A stretch of 21,271 bases of DNA from Puniceicoccales bacterium (GCA_031255915.1 JAIRRP010000007.1:1-21271), one strand, 5' to 3'. Positions 7,825 through 14,621 are shown, numbered from the stretch's first letter. The notes: generated by a model not told the origin, from the letters alone. A program made the numbers and translations.

Positions 7825-8282
7825 CGTGTGAGTTTTCGAAAATATTCCTCTATGTAACCATCATCTATGGGAGTATTCCATCTCTCGCCTACGTCGCTTT
7901 TTGTTTTTGACCAAGGCGAACCTTCCTCATGTGACCATTTACTCAGGGCAGAGGCCATACATTTGCCGAGGCTCTTTATGTGTGGGTCAAATTCCTCTTT
8001 GTCCCTTTCTTCAATAGCCTCAAACAGGCTCGCTTTTGTGTCGTCCAGGTAAAAGTCGTTTTTTTGTATGTCCTCAAAAACCTTGACAAATACAGGGCCA
8101 TAAGGCCACAACCTGGGCCGTTCATTCGTCAGACGCAGTCTTCTTTTTGCCCAGTAGAAGCCATACAGCACGTACAGCAGTTTCTGGATTTTTGTATTGT
8201 TGTACTCGTAGTCGGGATTATCCTTTTTAAGTTCATTGCATTTGGCCATGATGTACTGGGCGATTAAAAGACTATCGTACAT
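7821..8282 (-). CDS. SocA/Panacea-domain (DUF4065-like) protein, putative antitoxin, unit 1
   Basis: 153 residues. Matches the SocA-like/Panacea pattern: an N-terminal helix MYDSLLIAQYIMAKCN, then TKIQKLLYVLYGFYWAK (the family's KLQKLLYY segment, about 31-47), LWPYGPVFVKVFEDI (AW-x-x-GPV region, about 58-73) and C-terminal SKWSHEEGSPWSKT (the THxxxxPW region) and YIEEYFRKL. Panacea domains act as antitoxins for many unrelated toxins, and SocA is a proteolytic adaptor-type antitoxin. Shine-Dalgarno AGAGGAA lies 8 bases upstream. The first 45 codons are nearly identical at DNA level to unit 3 (about five differences in 120 bases), while the C-terminal half is much more divergent. Confidence 0.85.
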   Translation of the reverse strand: MYDSLLIAQYIMAKCNELKKDNPDYEYNNTKIQKLLYVLYGFYWAKRRLRLTNERPRLWPYGPVFVKVFEDIQKNDFYLDDTKASLFEAIEERDKEEFDPHIKSLGKCMASALSKWSHEEGSPWSKTKSDVGERWNTPIDDGYIEEYFRKLTR

Positions 8283-8390
8283 AATAGGTTCCTCTCATTT
8301 TTTATACTTGGAATTATAATCATTTTTGTCACACTTGAAACGACATGCTTAAGATCGTAACCATCGTAGTAAATGTGTTTTATTTACAGC
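8283..8390 (-). promoter_or_regulatory. Repeated promoter/regulatory region of Panacea unit 1
   Basis: Minus strand. A perfect TATAAT lies at 8318-8313, about 30 bases before the ATG, with no good -35 box (GTTTCA at a 17-base spacing). AGTGTGACAAAAATGAT directly upstream of the -10 is shared with unit 3. Farther up is an inverted repeat GTAAAT/ATTTAC (8369-8387) that recurs in all three units and could be an operator. ATCGTA occurs twice as a direct repeat near 8354-8368. Confidence 0.6.
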
Positions 8391-8521
8391 CAGGAGGGGT
8401 GGGCAAGACACACGACGCTTTTGGCTTTATCAGGAGATTTCCGTCTTATGGAGAGCGGAATTTCAAGGCCCATAAAAGAATATTTCCCTTTCCCTACCGC
8501 CCCTAAAAATGCTGACAGACC

Positions 8522-8923
8522 TCAGTCATCTTTCCCACGGGAAAAGAGACTTCGGATGATGAAGTATAACAGACCCAGGGCGCTACTGTACCTTATGCTC
8601 TGAATGAAAGCTACCATGACCCCATCAGAGATGTCGAGGACACGAAGACATTTCCATTTCTCACAGCTCCGGCTTAGCACAAGAAGGATTATTATGCCTA
8701 TATACCCAAAAGATATAAGACCCATAAAGAAATAGATTAGACGCCTTTTAAATTTTATATTCTGCCCATAGTCTTCATTTCTCAACTTCAGCCAGATTTC
8801 CAAGGACGAAATACCATTGCTGTCGGAACTCAGCTCTTCCCCTTTTTTGGTTTTGATTTCTTCTTTCGCCAGGCATTTTCCATGCGAGGAGTCGCTACTA
8901 TTACTCTTTTCTATTTCTGGCAT
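8522..8923 (-). CDS. Putative membrane toxin partner of Panacea protein, unit 2
   Basis: 133 residues, with a charged N-terminal part (about 1-55) and a C-terminal double membrane segment: FFMGLISFGYIGIIILLVL (about 70-88), then LDISDGVMVAFIQSIRYSSA and a second hydrophobic run LGLLYFIIRSLF, ending in a charged tail. The C-terminal 45 residues resemble the unit 1 partner closely (ISD-GVM, FIQS, SSALGLL), while the N-terminal part does not align by eye. The LFP of the other two is replaced by LFS. Unlike units 1 and 3 it does not overlap its Panacea gene: 25 bases separate them and no Shine-Dalgarno is visible, so its translation may be weaker or differently coupled. Confidence 0.68.
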   Translation of the reverse strand: MPEIEKSNSSDSSHGKCLAKEEIKTKKGEELSSDSNGISSLEIWLKLRNEDYGQNIKFKRRLIYFFMGLISFGYIGIIILLVLSRSCEKWKCLRVLDISDGVMVAFIQSIRYSSALGLLYFIIRSLFSRGKDD

Positions 8924-8948
8924 ACCGGATTCGTGTTTTGCTGATTCG

Positions 8949-9407
8949 CTAAAGGCGTTTTTTGAAATATTCCTCTATGTAATGGTCTTTCAGTGGAATA
9001 TTCCACGCTTCCCCAAATTCTTTCTTTGTTCTTGCCCATGGCGAGCCTTCCTCATGCGACCAGGCCGACAATTTGGAGGCTTTTAGTGTGCCGAAAATTT
9101 CTATGCTCTCGTCAAAGTTTTTTCGTTCCTCTTTGGGAAGATCGATGAACCGTTCCTCTTTGGTATTTTTTAGATAAAAACCATTTTCAGATATGTCATT
9201 AAAGACATCCACGAACACAGGCCCATAGGGCCACAGTCTGGGTTGTTCATCGGTCAAACGCCTCCCCTTTTCGGCTAGATAGAAGCCATACAGCACATAC
9301 AGCAACTTCTGGATTTTTGTATTGCTGTACTCATAATCAGAGTTGCCTTCCTTGAGCTCGTTGCACTTGGCCATGATGTATCGGGCGATTAAAAGACTAT
9401 CGTACAT
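8949..9407 (-). CDS. SocA/Panacea-domain (DUF4065-like) protein, putative antitoxin, unit 2
   Basis: 152 residues. It has the same architecture as units 1 and 3: MYDSLLIARYIMAKCNEL, TKIQKLLYVLYGFYLAE, RLWPYGPVFVDVFNDI, SAWSHEEGSPWARTKKEFG and YIEEYFKKRL. The middle (about 75-110, NTKEERFIDLPKEERKNF) is the most divergent part among the three copies. Shine-Dalgarno AAAGGAA stands upstream of the ATG. The role is inferred from the family: an antitoxin that neutralises the adjacent membrane protein. A different DUF4065 role cannot be excluded without experiment. Confidence 0.85.
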   Translation of the reverse strand: MYDSLLIARYIMAKCNELKEGNSDYEYSNTKIQKLLYVLYGFYLAEKGRRLTDEQPRLWPYGPVFVDVFNDISENGFYLKNTKEERFIDLPKEERKNFDESIEIFGTLKASKLSAWSHEEGSPWARTKKEFGEAWNIPLKDHYIEEYFKKRL

Positions 9408-9515
9408 AATTGGTTCCTTTCTTTTTTGCCATGGTTTGAAACTATAATCATTTTTGCCATACTTAAAATTATATACCTAAAATTGTAATCCTCATAGTAA
9501 ATATTTGATTTACGT
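9408..9515 (-). promoter_or_regulatory. Repeated promoter/regulatory region of Panacea unit 2
   Basis: Homologous to the regions before units 1 and 3. The -10 box reads TATAGT (9446-9441, minus strand) instead of TATAAT. The 16-base stretch shared by units 1 and 3 next to the -10 is altered, and the inverted repeat GTAAAT/ATTTAC is kept at 9497-9513 with a five-base spacer. The ATG-proximal 35 bases match unit 3 nearly exactly. Confidence 0.55.
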
Positions 9516-9650
9516 TTTACTCGTAGCCGAAAGAAATAAGTGTATTGTCCATGCATATCCGATAGACAAAAAATCAGGTCAATGACCGGTAAAACACCGC
9601 GTGTTTTTATTTTTCGTCCTTAGCGAAACTCTTTTAGGTGTAGAACCCGT

Positions 9651-10019
9651 TTATCGTTTTGGGAAGAAGTGCAGAAGAACTATCCCTACCAACCCCAAAA
9701 CATTGTTTACAAATACAGCTCGAATGAAGGTAGTCAAAACACCATCGGAGACTTTCAACCACTGATTAGATACCAGCAAAAAAAATGTGAATATGGAGCA
9801 CGTGTAAACAAAATGTCTTACAAAATTGACTAATTCCCCCTTGGACTTTGTATCCTGGTCATAGCGCTTTCGCTGCGATTCCTGATCTTTACGCTTCTGC
9901 TCTTGATCACTTTTTTCAAGTGAAAGATATAGCTTCTCTTTTTCGCACTCTTCTGAATTTGTTGCCTCATGGCGTAAGCTCTCTTTGTCCCCGGTAGGAG
10001 AAGGTTCTTCCTCTGTCAT
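9651..10019 (-). CDS. Putative membrane toxin partner of Panacea protein, unit 3
   Basis: 122 residues, the shortest partner. Residues 1 to about 65 are almost entirely charged or polar (Glu/Lys/Gln-rich, likely helical or disordered). Then come a membrane stretch FVYTCSIFTFFLLVS (about 70-85), the loop WLKVSDGVLTTFIRAVF and a second hydrophobic segment NNVLGLVGIVLLHFFPKR at the C-terminus. The SDGVL/FI/N-V-L-G-L/FP spacing matches the partners of units 1 and 2. It overlaps its Panacea gene by ATGA (10016-10019). The family has no name I can give. The shared C-terminal two-helix module suggests a membrane-acting effector. Confidence 0.7.
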   Translation of the reverse strand: MTEEEPSPTGDKESLRHEATNSEECEKEKLYLSLEKSDQEQKRKDQESQRKRYDQDTKSKGELVNFVRHFVYTCSIFTFFLLVSNQWLKVSDGVLTTFIRAVFVNNVLGLVGIVLLHFFPKR

Positions 10020-10474
10020 AGCAACTTTTTAAAATATTCTTCTATATATTCATCTTTGATGGGGGTATCCCATTTTTCGCCCACCTCATCTTTTGTCCTT
10101 GACCAAGGTGAGCCGTCTTCATGTGACCATTTAGTCAGTGTAGTGGCCATGAACTTGCCAAAGTCATTTATATGTCCATCGAACTCTTTTTTATCTTCGT
10201 CCAATATGTTATCGAACAGGCTTGTCTTCGTATTGCTCATATAAACCCCGTTTTCTTGTATACTCAAAAAGACATTGACGAATGCAGGGCCATAGGGCCA
10301 CAATTTGGGTGGTTCGCCCGTCAGGGGAAGTTGCTTTCTGGCCAGATAGAAGCCGTATAGCACATACAGCAGTTTCTGGATTTTTGTATTGTTGTACTCG
10401 TAGTCGGGATTATCCTTTTTAAGTTCATTGCATTTGGCCATGATGTATCGGGCGATTAAAAGACTATCATACAT
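10016..10474 (-). CDS. SocA/Panacea-domain (DUF4065-like) protein, putative antitoxin, unit 3
   Basis: 152 residues. N-terminal half nearly identical to unit 1 (MYDSLLIARYIMAKCNELKK, TKIQKLLYVLYGFYLAR), then KLWPYGPAFVNVFLSI, TKWSHEDGSPWSRTKDEVG and YIEEYFKKLL. All Panacea landmarks are present. It is the first unit read from the right, 245 bases from the divergent tRNA-Leu. The C-terminal half resembles unit 1 more than unit 2. Overlap with the partner gene implies coupled translation with antitoxin made first, a common toxin-antitoxin order. Neutralisation of the partner is inferred. Confidence 0.85.
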   Translation of the reverse strand: MYDSLLIARYIMAKCNELKKDNPDYEYNNTKIQKLLYVLYGFYLARKQLPLTGEPPKLWPYGPAFVNVFLSIQENGVYMSNTKTSLFDNILDEDKKEFDGHINDFGKFMATTLTKWSHEDGSPWSRTKDEVGEKWDTPIKDEYIEEYFKKLL

Positions 10475-10580
10475 AATTGGTTCCTTTCTTTTTTGCCATG
10501 GTTTGAAATTATAATCATTTTTGTCACACTTGAAACGACATACTTAAGATTACGATCATCGTAGTAAAGTGTTTTACTCA
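10475..10580 (-). promoter_or_regulatory. Repeated promoter/regulatory region of Panacea unit 3
   Basis: Minus strand TATAAT at 10513-10508, with the same AGTGTGACAAAAATGAT stretch next to it as unit 1. A short perfect palindrome TACGAT-G-ATCGTA lies near 10551-10563, and the inverted repeat GTAAA/TTTAC occupies 10564-10577. Shine-Dalgarno AAAGGAA precedes the ATG. The repetition in all three units points to shared, possibly autoregulated, control. Confidence 0.6.
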
Positions 10581-10719
10581 CGGCTAAAAGGGATAGACGT
10601 GTTGTCTATACATGCCCGATGGATGAAATAGGGCAGGAAATATCTCCTCGCTGCTTTTTACAGGATGAGATAATCCATTGACCTCGGAAAGAAACTTCCC
10701 TTTCATAAGATGTCTCTTC

Positions 10720-10804
10720 GCTCAGATGGTGGAATTGGCAGACACGCTGTCTTCAGGCGGCAGTGCCGAGAGGCATAGGGGTTCGAATCCCCTTCTGAGC
10801 ACCA
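10720..10804 (+). tRNA. tRNA-Leu (anticodon CAG)
   Basis: A class II tRNA with long variable arm. The acceptor stem GCTCAGA pairs with TCTGAGC, the anticodon stem CTGTC/GGCAG encloses loop TTCAGGC (anticodon CAG), and the variable arm is TGCCGAGAGGCA. The T arm GGGG-TTCGAAT-CCCC is followed by an encoded ACCA end. A T-run (10823-10832) follows but without a hairpin. Confidence 0.96.
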
Positions 10805-10885
10805 ATGTTTCCTTCATTACTTGGTTTTTTTTGACTTTTCATTGTTTCCGTTATCCCTTAAATGTGTCCATAGGATAGATTCCCT

Positions 10886-11944
10886 ATGCTAAAAGTATCA
10901 TTAGGATATTATCAAAGGGCCGCAATGGCGGTAAGTGCTTTATGGGTATTTCTATTTTTTGGAGGGAAACTTTTGGCCGAAGGGATAGTCCCTGAAGGAG
11001 CAGTCATTGCTGTGGAAGAGCCGGTGGGGAATGCAGAAAAAGAGGCCTTGGATGTAAAGGCTTCTCCTCTGGCGGAAGGAAGTTCTCTGACGGATACTTT
11101 TTTGATGGGCTGGATCGTCTCTTTGGGCCTGATCCTCGTCATGCGTGTGCTACTTTGGAAGCCGAATATCGTCCCTTCGCGGGGGCAATCTTTAATAGAG
11201 TCCGTTATAGAAGGTTTAGAAGAGATGTTGGCCTCTATCCTTGGAAAGCACGCTTTATCCTATGCTTTTCCGGCATTGTTGGGCTACTTTTTTTTCCTCT
11301 TGATCCAAAACTGGAGTGGTCTTTTTCCTGGCATCGGTTCGATCGGCTTTCGGGAAAATGGACATTTTTTTCCTATTTTGCGCCCCATGAATTCCGACCT
11401 CAATGCCACCTTGGGTATAGCCCTGGTCTCCATGGCTCTTTGGGCCTACTGCATTTTAAAATGTGTGGGCCTACAGGGTTTCTGCGAGCATGTTTTTGGC
11501 AATAAGGCTGAAAAAACGGCGCTCGCCTTTGGGGTTTATCAGTTCTTGATCGTCGTGTTTCTCGCGGTGGGGTGTATCGAATGTATTTCGATTGCTTTTC
11601 GGGCCATCTCTTTATCATTTCGGCTGTTTGGGAATGTTTTTGGTGGCGAGACGCTTTTACATCATATGTATGATTTTGGGAAATTTTTAACGTCGGGAGG
11701 ATTTGCACAGACGGAACTCTACAAGATGCTGACCGGAGTGTCCTCTGTAATGGCGCGAAGAGTAGATGTCTTTTTATCATGGGCGGGTTATCTACTACCT
11801 CTGCCATTTTATTTTTTAGAATGCCTTATTGGGCTCATTCAGGCATTTGTCTTTACTTTATTGGTCGCGGTCTATATCGGTTTAATCTGTCATCATGAGG
11901 ATGAAGCGGTACCGATGATTCCGGCGACGGAAGTTCAATCCTAA
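10886..11944 (+). CDS. atpB: ATP synthase Fo subunit a
   Basis: Integral membrane subunit that forms the proton half-channels next to the c-ring. It has 352 residues, longer than E. coli (271). A hydrophobic N-terminal segment (about 12-32) followed by an acidic, Ala-rich stretch (33-68) precedes the conserved core. The essential arginine lies in SFRLFGNVFGGE (Arg246). The C-terminal helices FYFLECLIGLIQAFVFTLL and VYIGLICHHEDE are typical of subunit a. The first segment could be a cleaved signal sequence. AGGA upstream of the ATG serves as ribosome binding site. No atpI gene precedes it; a tRNA-Leu gene does. First gene of the atpBEFH cluster. Confidence 0.95.
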   Translation: MLKVSLGYYQRAAMAVSALWVFLFFGGKLLAEGIVPEGAVIAVEEPVGNAEKEALDVKASPLAEGSSLTDTFLMGWIVSLGLILVMRVLLWKPNIVPSRGQSLIESVIEGLEEMLASILGKHALSYAFPALLGYFFFLLIQNWSGLFPGIGSIGFRENGHFFPILRPMNSDLNATLGIALVSMALWAYCILKCVGLQGFCEHVFGNKAEKTALAFGVYQFLIVVFLAVGCIECISIAFRAISLSFRLFGNVFGGETLLHHMYDFGKFLTSGGFAQTELYKMLTGVSSVMARRVDVFLSWAGYLLPLPFYFLECLIGLIQAFVFTLLVAVYIGLICHHEDEAVPMIPATEVQS

Positions 11945-11956
11945 AAAGAGAAAATT

Positions 11957-12178
11957 ATGATGTTACAAACGATAGCGGCGATTACGGGTGATTTCGGTCA
12001 CGGATTAACGGGTGCATTGGGCTGTTTGGCGGCCGCCTTTAGCGTGGCGATGATCGGGACTAAGGCTGTAGAATCTGTAGGGCGTAATCCTGGAGCTGCA
12101 GGTAAAATCCTCGTGCAGTCCATCTTGGGCATGGCTTTGGCGGAAGCAGTGGCATTTTATGCACTTTTCCTGTCCTGA
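11957..12178 (+). CDS. atpE: ATP synthase Fo subunit c
   Basis: Ring-forming proteolipid, 73 residues with two membrane helices (about 14-38 and 51-72) joined by the polar loop VGRNPGA (Arg43-Asn44-Pro45), the family hallmark. The ion-binding carboxylate is Glu63 in GMALAEAVAFYALFL. The residues next to it are Ala/Val rather than the Ser/Thr used by sodium-binding rings, and helix 1 lacks the sodium-ring Gln, so a proton-driven enzyme is likely. The gene starts 12 bases after atpB. Confidence 0.96.
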   Translation: MMLQTIAAITGDFGHGLTGALGCLAAAFSVAMIGTKAVESVGRNPGAAGKILVQSILGMALAEAVAFYALFLS

Positions 12179-12262
12179 ATTTTTTACCAGTTCGCGTAGA
12201 GGGTATTTATGTTGCTGAGTGATAGGGCTTAGGGAAGGACTTTTAAGCAAGAGGAAAGCGCG

Positions 12263-12856
12263 GTGATGTTTTTTTTAAGAAGTTCGTTGTTCTTTGCTTT
12301 CGATCGTCAAGCTCTCTTGGGTTTGGTGGAGCGATTCGGCATCCGAGGAGATTTATTGTTGCTGCAAAGTGTCAATTTTGTGGCGATGGTAGCTGTGCTC
12401 TATATTTTCGCGTTTCGTCCTGTTATGAGGATTATGGAAGAGCGGAGAAAGAGGATTGCGGTGGGTTTAGCGCAGGCAGAGGAGGCGAAAGGGAAACTTC
12501 AGGAAGCTGAAAAATTGCGCCAGCAAATGCTAAAAGGAGCCCAGTGCAAAGCGCAGCAGATAGTGTCTGGAGCCAAGGAGCGGGCTAAGACGTATGCACT
12601 CGAACAAGAGAAGGCGGCGGAAGCGCGGGCGAAATGCCTGATAGAGCAGGCCAGAGAAGTCATAGCTCGCGAAAAAGAGCGATTGTTCGAGGAAGTGTAT
12701 CGAGAGACGCGCGCGACCATTGTCAGCCTTGCTGAGCGGGTATTGGCGTATGATGTAAATGCCTCCGAGCGTGAGAAATATATCCGATCGGCGGAGAAAT
12801 TTTTAATGGAAGAACTGCACGATGAGGACTTTGCCATCTCTTCGAAAAATCGCTAA
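12263..12856 (+). CDS. atpF: ATP synthase Fo subunit b
   Basis: Peripheral stalk subunit. 197 residues with one N-terminal membrane helix (about 33-52, SVNFVAMVAVLYIFAF) followed by FRPVMRIMEERRKRI and a long Ala/Glu/Lys/Arg-rich amphipathic helix to about residue 165, as expected for a right-handed coiled coil. A hydrophobic/aromatic 30-residue N-terminal tail precedes the membrane helix. AGAGGAAA upstream of GTGATG acts as ribosome binding site. 84 bases separate it from atpE, with nothing recognised between, and it overlaps the next gene by 35 bases. Confidence 0.94.
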   Translation: MMFFLRSSLFFAFDRQALLGLVERFGIRGDLLLLQSVNFVAMVAVLYIFAFRPVMRIMEERRKRIAVGLAQAEEAKGKLQEAEKLRQQMLKGAQCKAQQIVSGAKERAKTYALEQEKAAEARAKCLIEQAREVIAREKERLFEEVYRETRATIVSLAERVLAYDVNASEREKYIRSAEKFLMEELHDEDFAISSKNR

Positions 12857-13223
12857 TCGTTTAGCGGCATTATCGTGGGATCCGTCGAAGCCGGAAGAAC
12901 TTTCACATGAGCGGGTGCAGGCTATTTTGAATATTATTGCCGAATACAGTGCATATGATGCATCGCGATTGCGACGCTTTTACGTTCGTTCGTTAAAGCG
13001 ATGGTACCGCTGTCATTGTGTAGAAATTGAATTTTGCGGACCTTATGAGATTTCTTTCTTCGAGCGATGTCGAGATAAAGTTCAAAACGGTGAGACCCGC
13101 CCTTTGGGCTATGTCGCTCGAGAAAATCCTCAATTGTTAGCGGGGTTTCGCCTGCGTTATGGCGATTATCTGTGGTCTCAAAGCGTAAAAGATAGCTTGG
13201 AGTTCTTCAAGACATTCGTTTGA
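12822..13223 (+). CDS. atpH: ATP synthase F1 delta subunit, shortened
   Basis: 133 residues where AtpH is normally about 175-185. The position directly after atpF fits AtpH. The C-terminal part NPQLLAGFRLRYGDYLWSQS resembles the conserved delta C-terminus (P-x-L-x-GG-x-R-I-x-x-G-D-x-x-x-D-x-S-V). The N-terminal helical bundle that docks on F1 is represented by only about 60 residues, starting LRKIANRLAALSW in place of the usual ARRYAKALFE-type opening. The ATG overlaps atpF by 35 bases. It could be a genuine short form or a degenerate one; the reading frame is clean. Confidence 0.75.
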   Translation: MRTLPSLRKIANRLAALSWDPSKPEELSHERVQAILNIIAEYSAYDASRLRRFYVRSLKRWYRCHCVEIEFCGPYEISFFERCRDKVQNGETRPLGYVARENPQLLAGFRLRYGDYLWSQSVKDSLEFFKTFV

Positions 13224-13386
13224 GGCAAAGGATGATACCTTGGCTTTTTGGGGCTGTTTGCTTTCCTCCGAATCCGTGGCAGAGAAGGAGATGAAATCGT
13301 GAAAAATAGCATGGGTCGGAAATATTTCCAATGGCATTGAAAATGATAAATCGCAAAAGAATGAAGATTTTCCTTCCAAAACGAAG
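13224..13386 (+). other. Gap between the atp cluster and rodA
   Basis: 163 bases where atpA would be expected in the usual order. No open frame, no remnant of atpA and no clear terminator are visible. A short palindrome GGAAATATTTCC lies at 13318-13329. The rodA frame is open back to 13303 without another ATG or GTG. Confidence 0.5.
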
Positions 13387-14586
13387 ATGAAATTTTTGCA
13401 AAAAGAGGCTTCTTGGGACGTAATTCAGCCCTGGTGTACATTGTGCCTGTTGGTCATAGGGATCACGACCATTTACTCGGCGCAATTGAGCTTTTTGGGG
13501 GATCAGTGGAAAGTGCAGCTGGTGTGGGCGGGTATAGGATTAGGGATTTACCTGGTGGCTTCTCGGGTCGATTATGAATTTTACCTGAGGCATGCTCATT
13601 GGATCTATATGATCAGTGTTGGATTACTGCTGTCGCTCTGGACTCCATTAGGAGTACGTCGTTTTGGTGCTGTGAGATGGCTTCACATAGGAGGATTTCG
13701 TATTCAGCCTTCAGAGCTAGCGAAGGTAGCGATATTATTTATGACGGCGAGTATTCTGGCGCGATCAGAAGTAGGAGAAGTCAAGCGTTCGTGGCAGGTG
13801 TTACTCAAAATAGGAGCTGTGTTGCTACTGCCGGCATCGCTTATCTTTTTTCAACCCGATTTAGGTTCGATGTTAGCGCTTCCGCCGGTGGTATTTGCGT
13901 TATTACTCATCTCGCCTCTTTCGGGGAAATTTTTTCTCAGCGTTCTGGGGGCCGTGTTGGTCATGATTTCCATTGTCACATGTGATATTTATGCCTATCG
14001 CCTTTATCTCGATAAGCATCAGTTGAATCCTCTAAAAGATGTGGGGCAGTATGAATCTCACTCATGGTTGCCATTGAAGGATTATCAGCGAAATCGCGTG
14101 CTCGCTTTTGTTCTGCCGCAGGTCGTGGATCCACAGGGTACAGGTATCAGTTGGAACCTACGTCAGTCATTAATTGCCATTGGCAGCGGCGGGATACGAG
14201 GTAGAGGATTTTGCAGAGGAAATCAGTCCAAGTTGGGGTACCTGCCGCAATCGGTGGCTGCGAATGATTTTATTTTTTCAGTGATGGCAGAGGAACATGG
14301 ATTTATGGGAGGAGTGATCGTTCTCCTGCTCTATGCCCTGATGATCGCTAATAGTTTCCGGATTGCCTGGATGGCCAGAGATAGTTTTGGATGCTTTATC
14401 GCCACTGGGGCAGGTGTTCTGTGGATGGTCCATATAGGGATCAATATAGGAATGACACTAGGTTTGATGCCGATCACGGGTATACCACTTCCTTTTTTAA
14501 GTTATGGTGGTTCTTTTTTGATCCTCTGTTGCTTCTTGCAGGGAATGCTTCAAAGTGTTTACCATTATCGGTATCATTACGCATGA
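13387..14586 (+). CDS. rodA: Rod-shape peptidoglycan polymerase RodA (SEDS family)
   Basis: Polytopic glycosyltransferase that polymerises glycan strands together with a PBP2-type transpeptidase for cell elongation. 399 residues, about ten membrane helices. SEDS motifs: RWLHIGGFRIQPSELAKVA (about 98-116), FFQPDLGSMLALP (about 157-169), SLIAIGSGGIRGRG with NQSKLGYLPQSVAANDFIF (about 259-297), AEEHGFMGG, and the C-terminal GLMPITGIPLPFLSYGGS. The QSKLGYLP...NDFIF form is the RodA rather than the FtsW type. No strong Shine-Dalgarno precedes the ATG. Followed after 35 bases by the RNase E/G gene, an arrangement also seen around mre/rodA loci. Confidence 0.92.
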   Translation: MKFLQKEASWDVIQPWCTLCLLVIGITTIYSAQLSFLGDQWKVQLVWAGIGLGIYLVASRVDYEFYLRHAHWIYMISVGLLLSLWTPLGVRRFGAVRWLHIGGFRIQPSELAKVAILFMTASILARSEVGEVKRSWQVLLKIGAVLLLPASLIFFQPDLGSMLALPPVVFALLLISPLSGKFFLSVLGAVLVMISIVTCDIYAYRLYLDKHQLNPLKDVGQYESHSWLPLKDYQRNRVLAFVLPQVVDPQGTGISWNLRQSLIAIGSGGIRGRGFCRGNQSKLGYLPQSVAANDFIFSVMAEEHGFMGGVIVLLLYALMIANSFRIAWMARDSFGCFIATGAGVLWMVHIGINIGMTLGLMPITGIPLPFLSYGGSFLILCCFLQGMLQSVYHYRYHYA

Positions 14587-14621
14587 GCCAATGGTAAAAT
14601 TTCGTAGTTAATATTGAGTGT

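Larger units (their letters stand above)
7354..10580 (-). repeat. Tandem triplication of a Panacea/membrane-partner module
   Basis: Three head-to-tail units of about 1.0-1.15 kb (7354-8390, 8522-9515, 9651-10580), each made of regulatory region, Panacea gene and partner gene. DNA similarity is highest in the regulatory region and the first third of the Panacea gene, and fades toward the partner's N-terminal region. No transposase, integrase or target-site duplication is visible at the edges. The spacers between units (about 130 bases) contain no further gene. Confidence 0.85.

Noticed and set aside
10720..10804. tRNA-Leu as integration site of the Panacea island
   Set aside because: The island lies on the 5' side of the tRNA. 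Integrases normally use the 3' end, which faces atpB, and no duplicated tRNA end or integrase was seen.
10805..10885. Promoter for atpB with TTGACT at 10831
   Set aside because: No -10 box is found at an acceptable spacing, so the call is not supported.
11400..11807. Minus-strand open frame of 135 codons inside atpB
   Set aside because: It is antisense to the conserved membrane core of atpB and has no plausible protein pattern.
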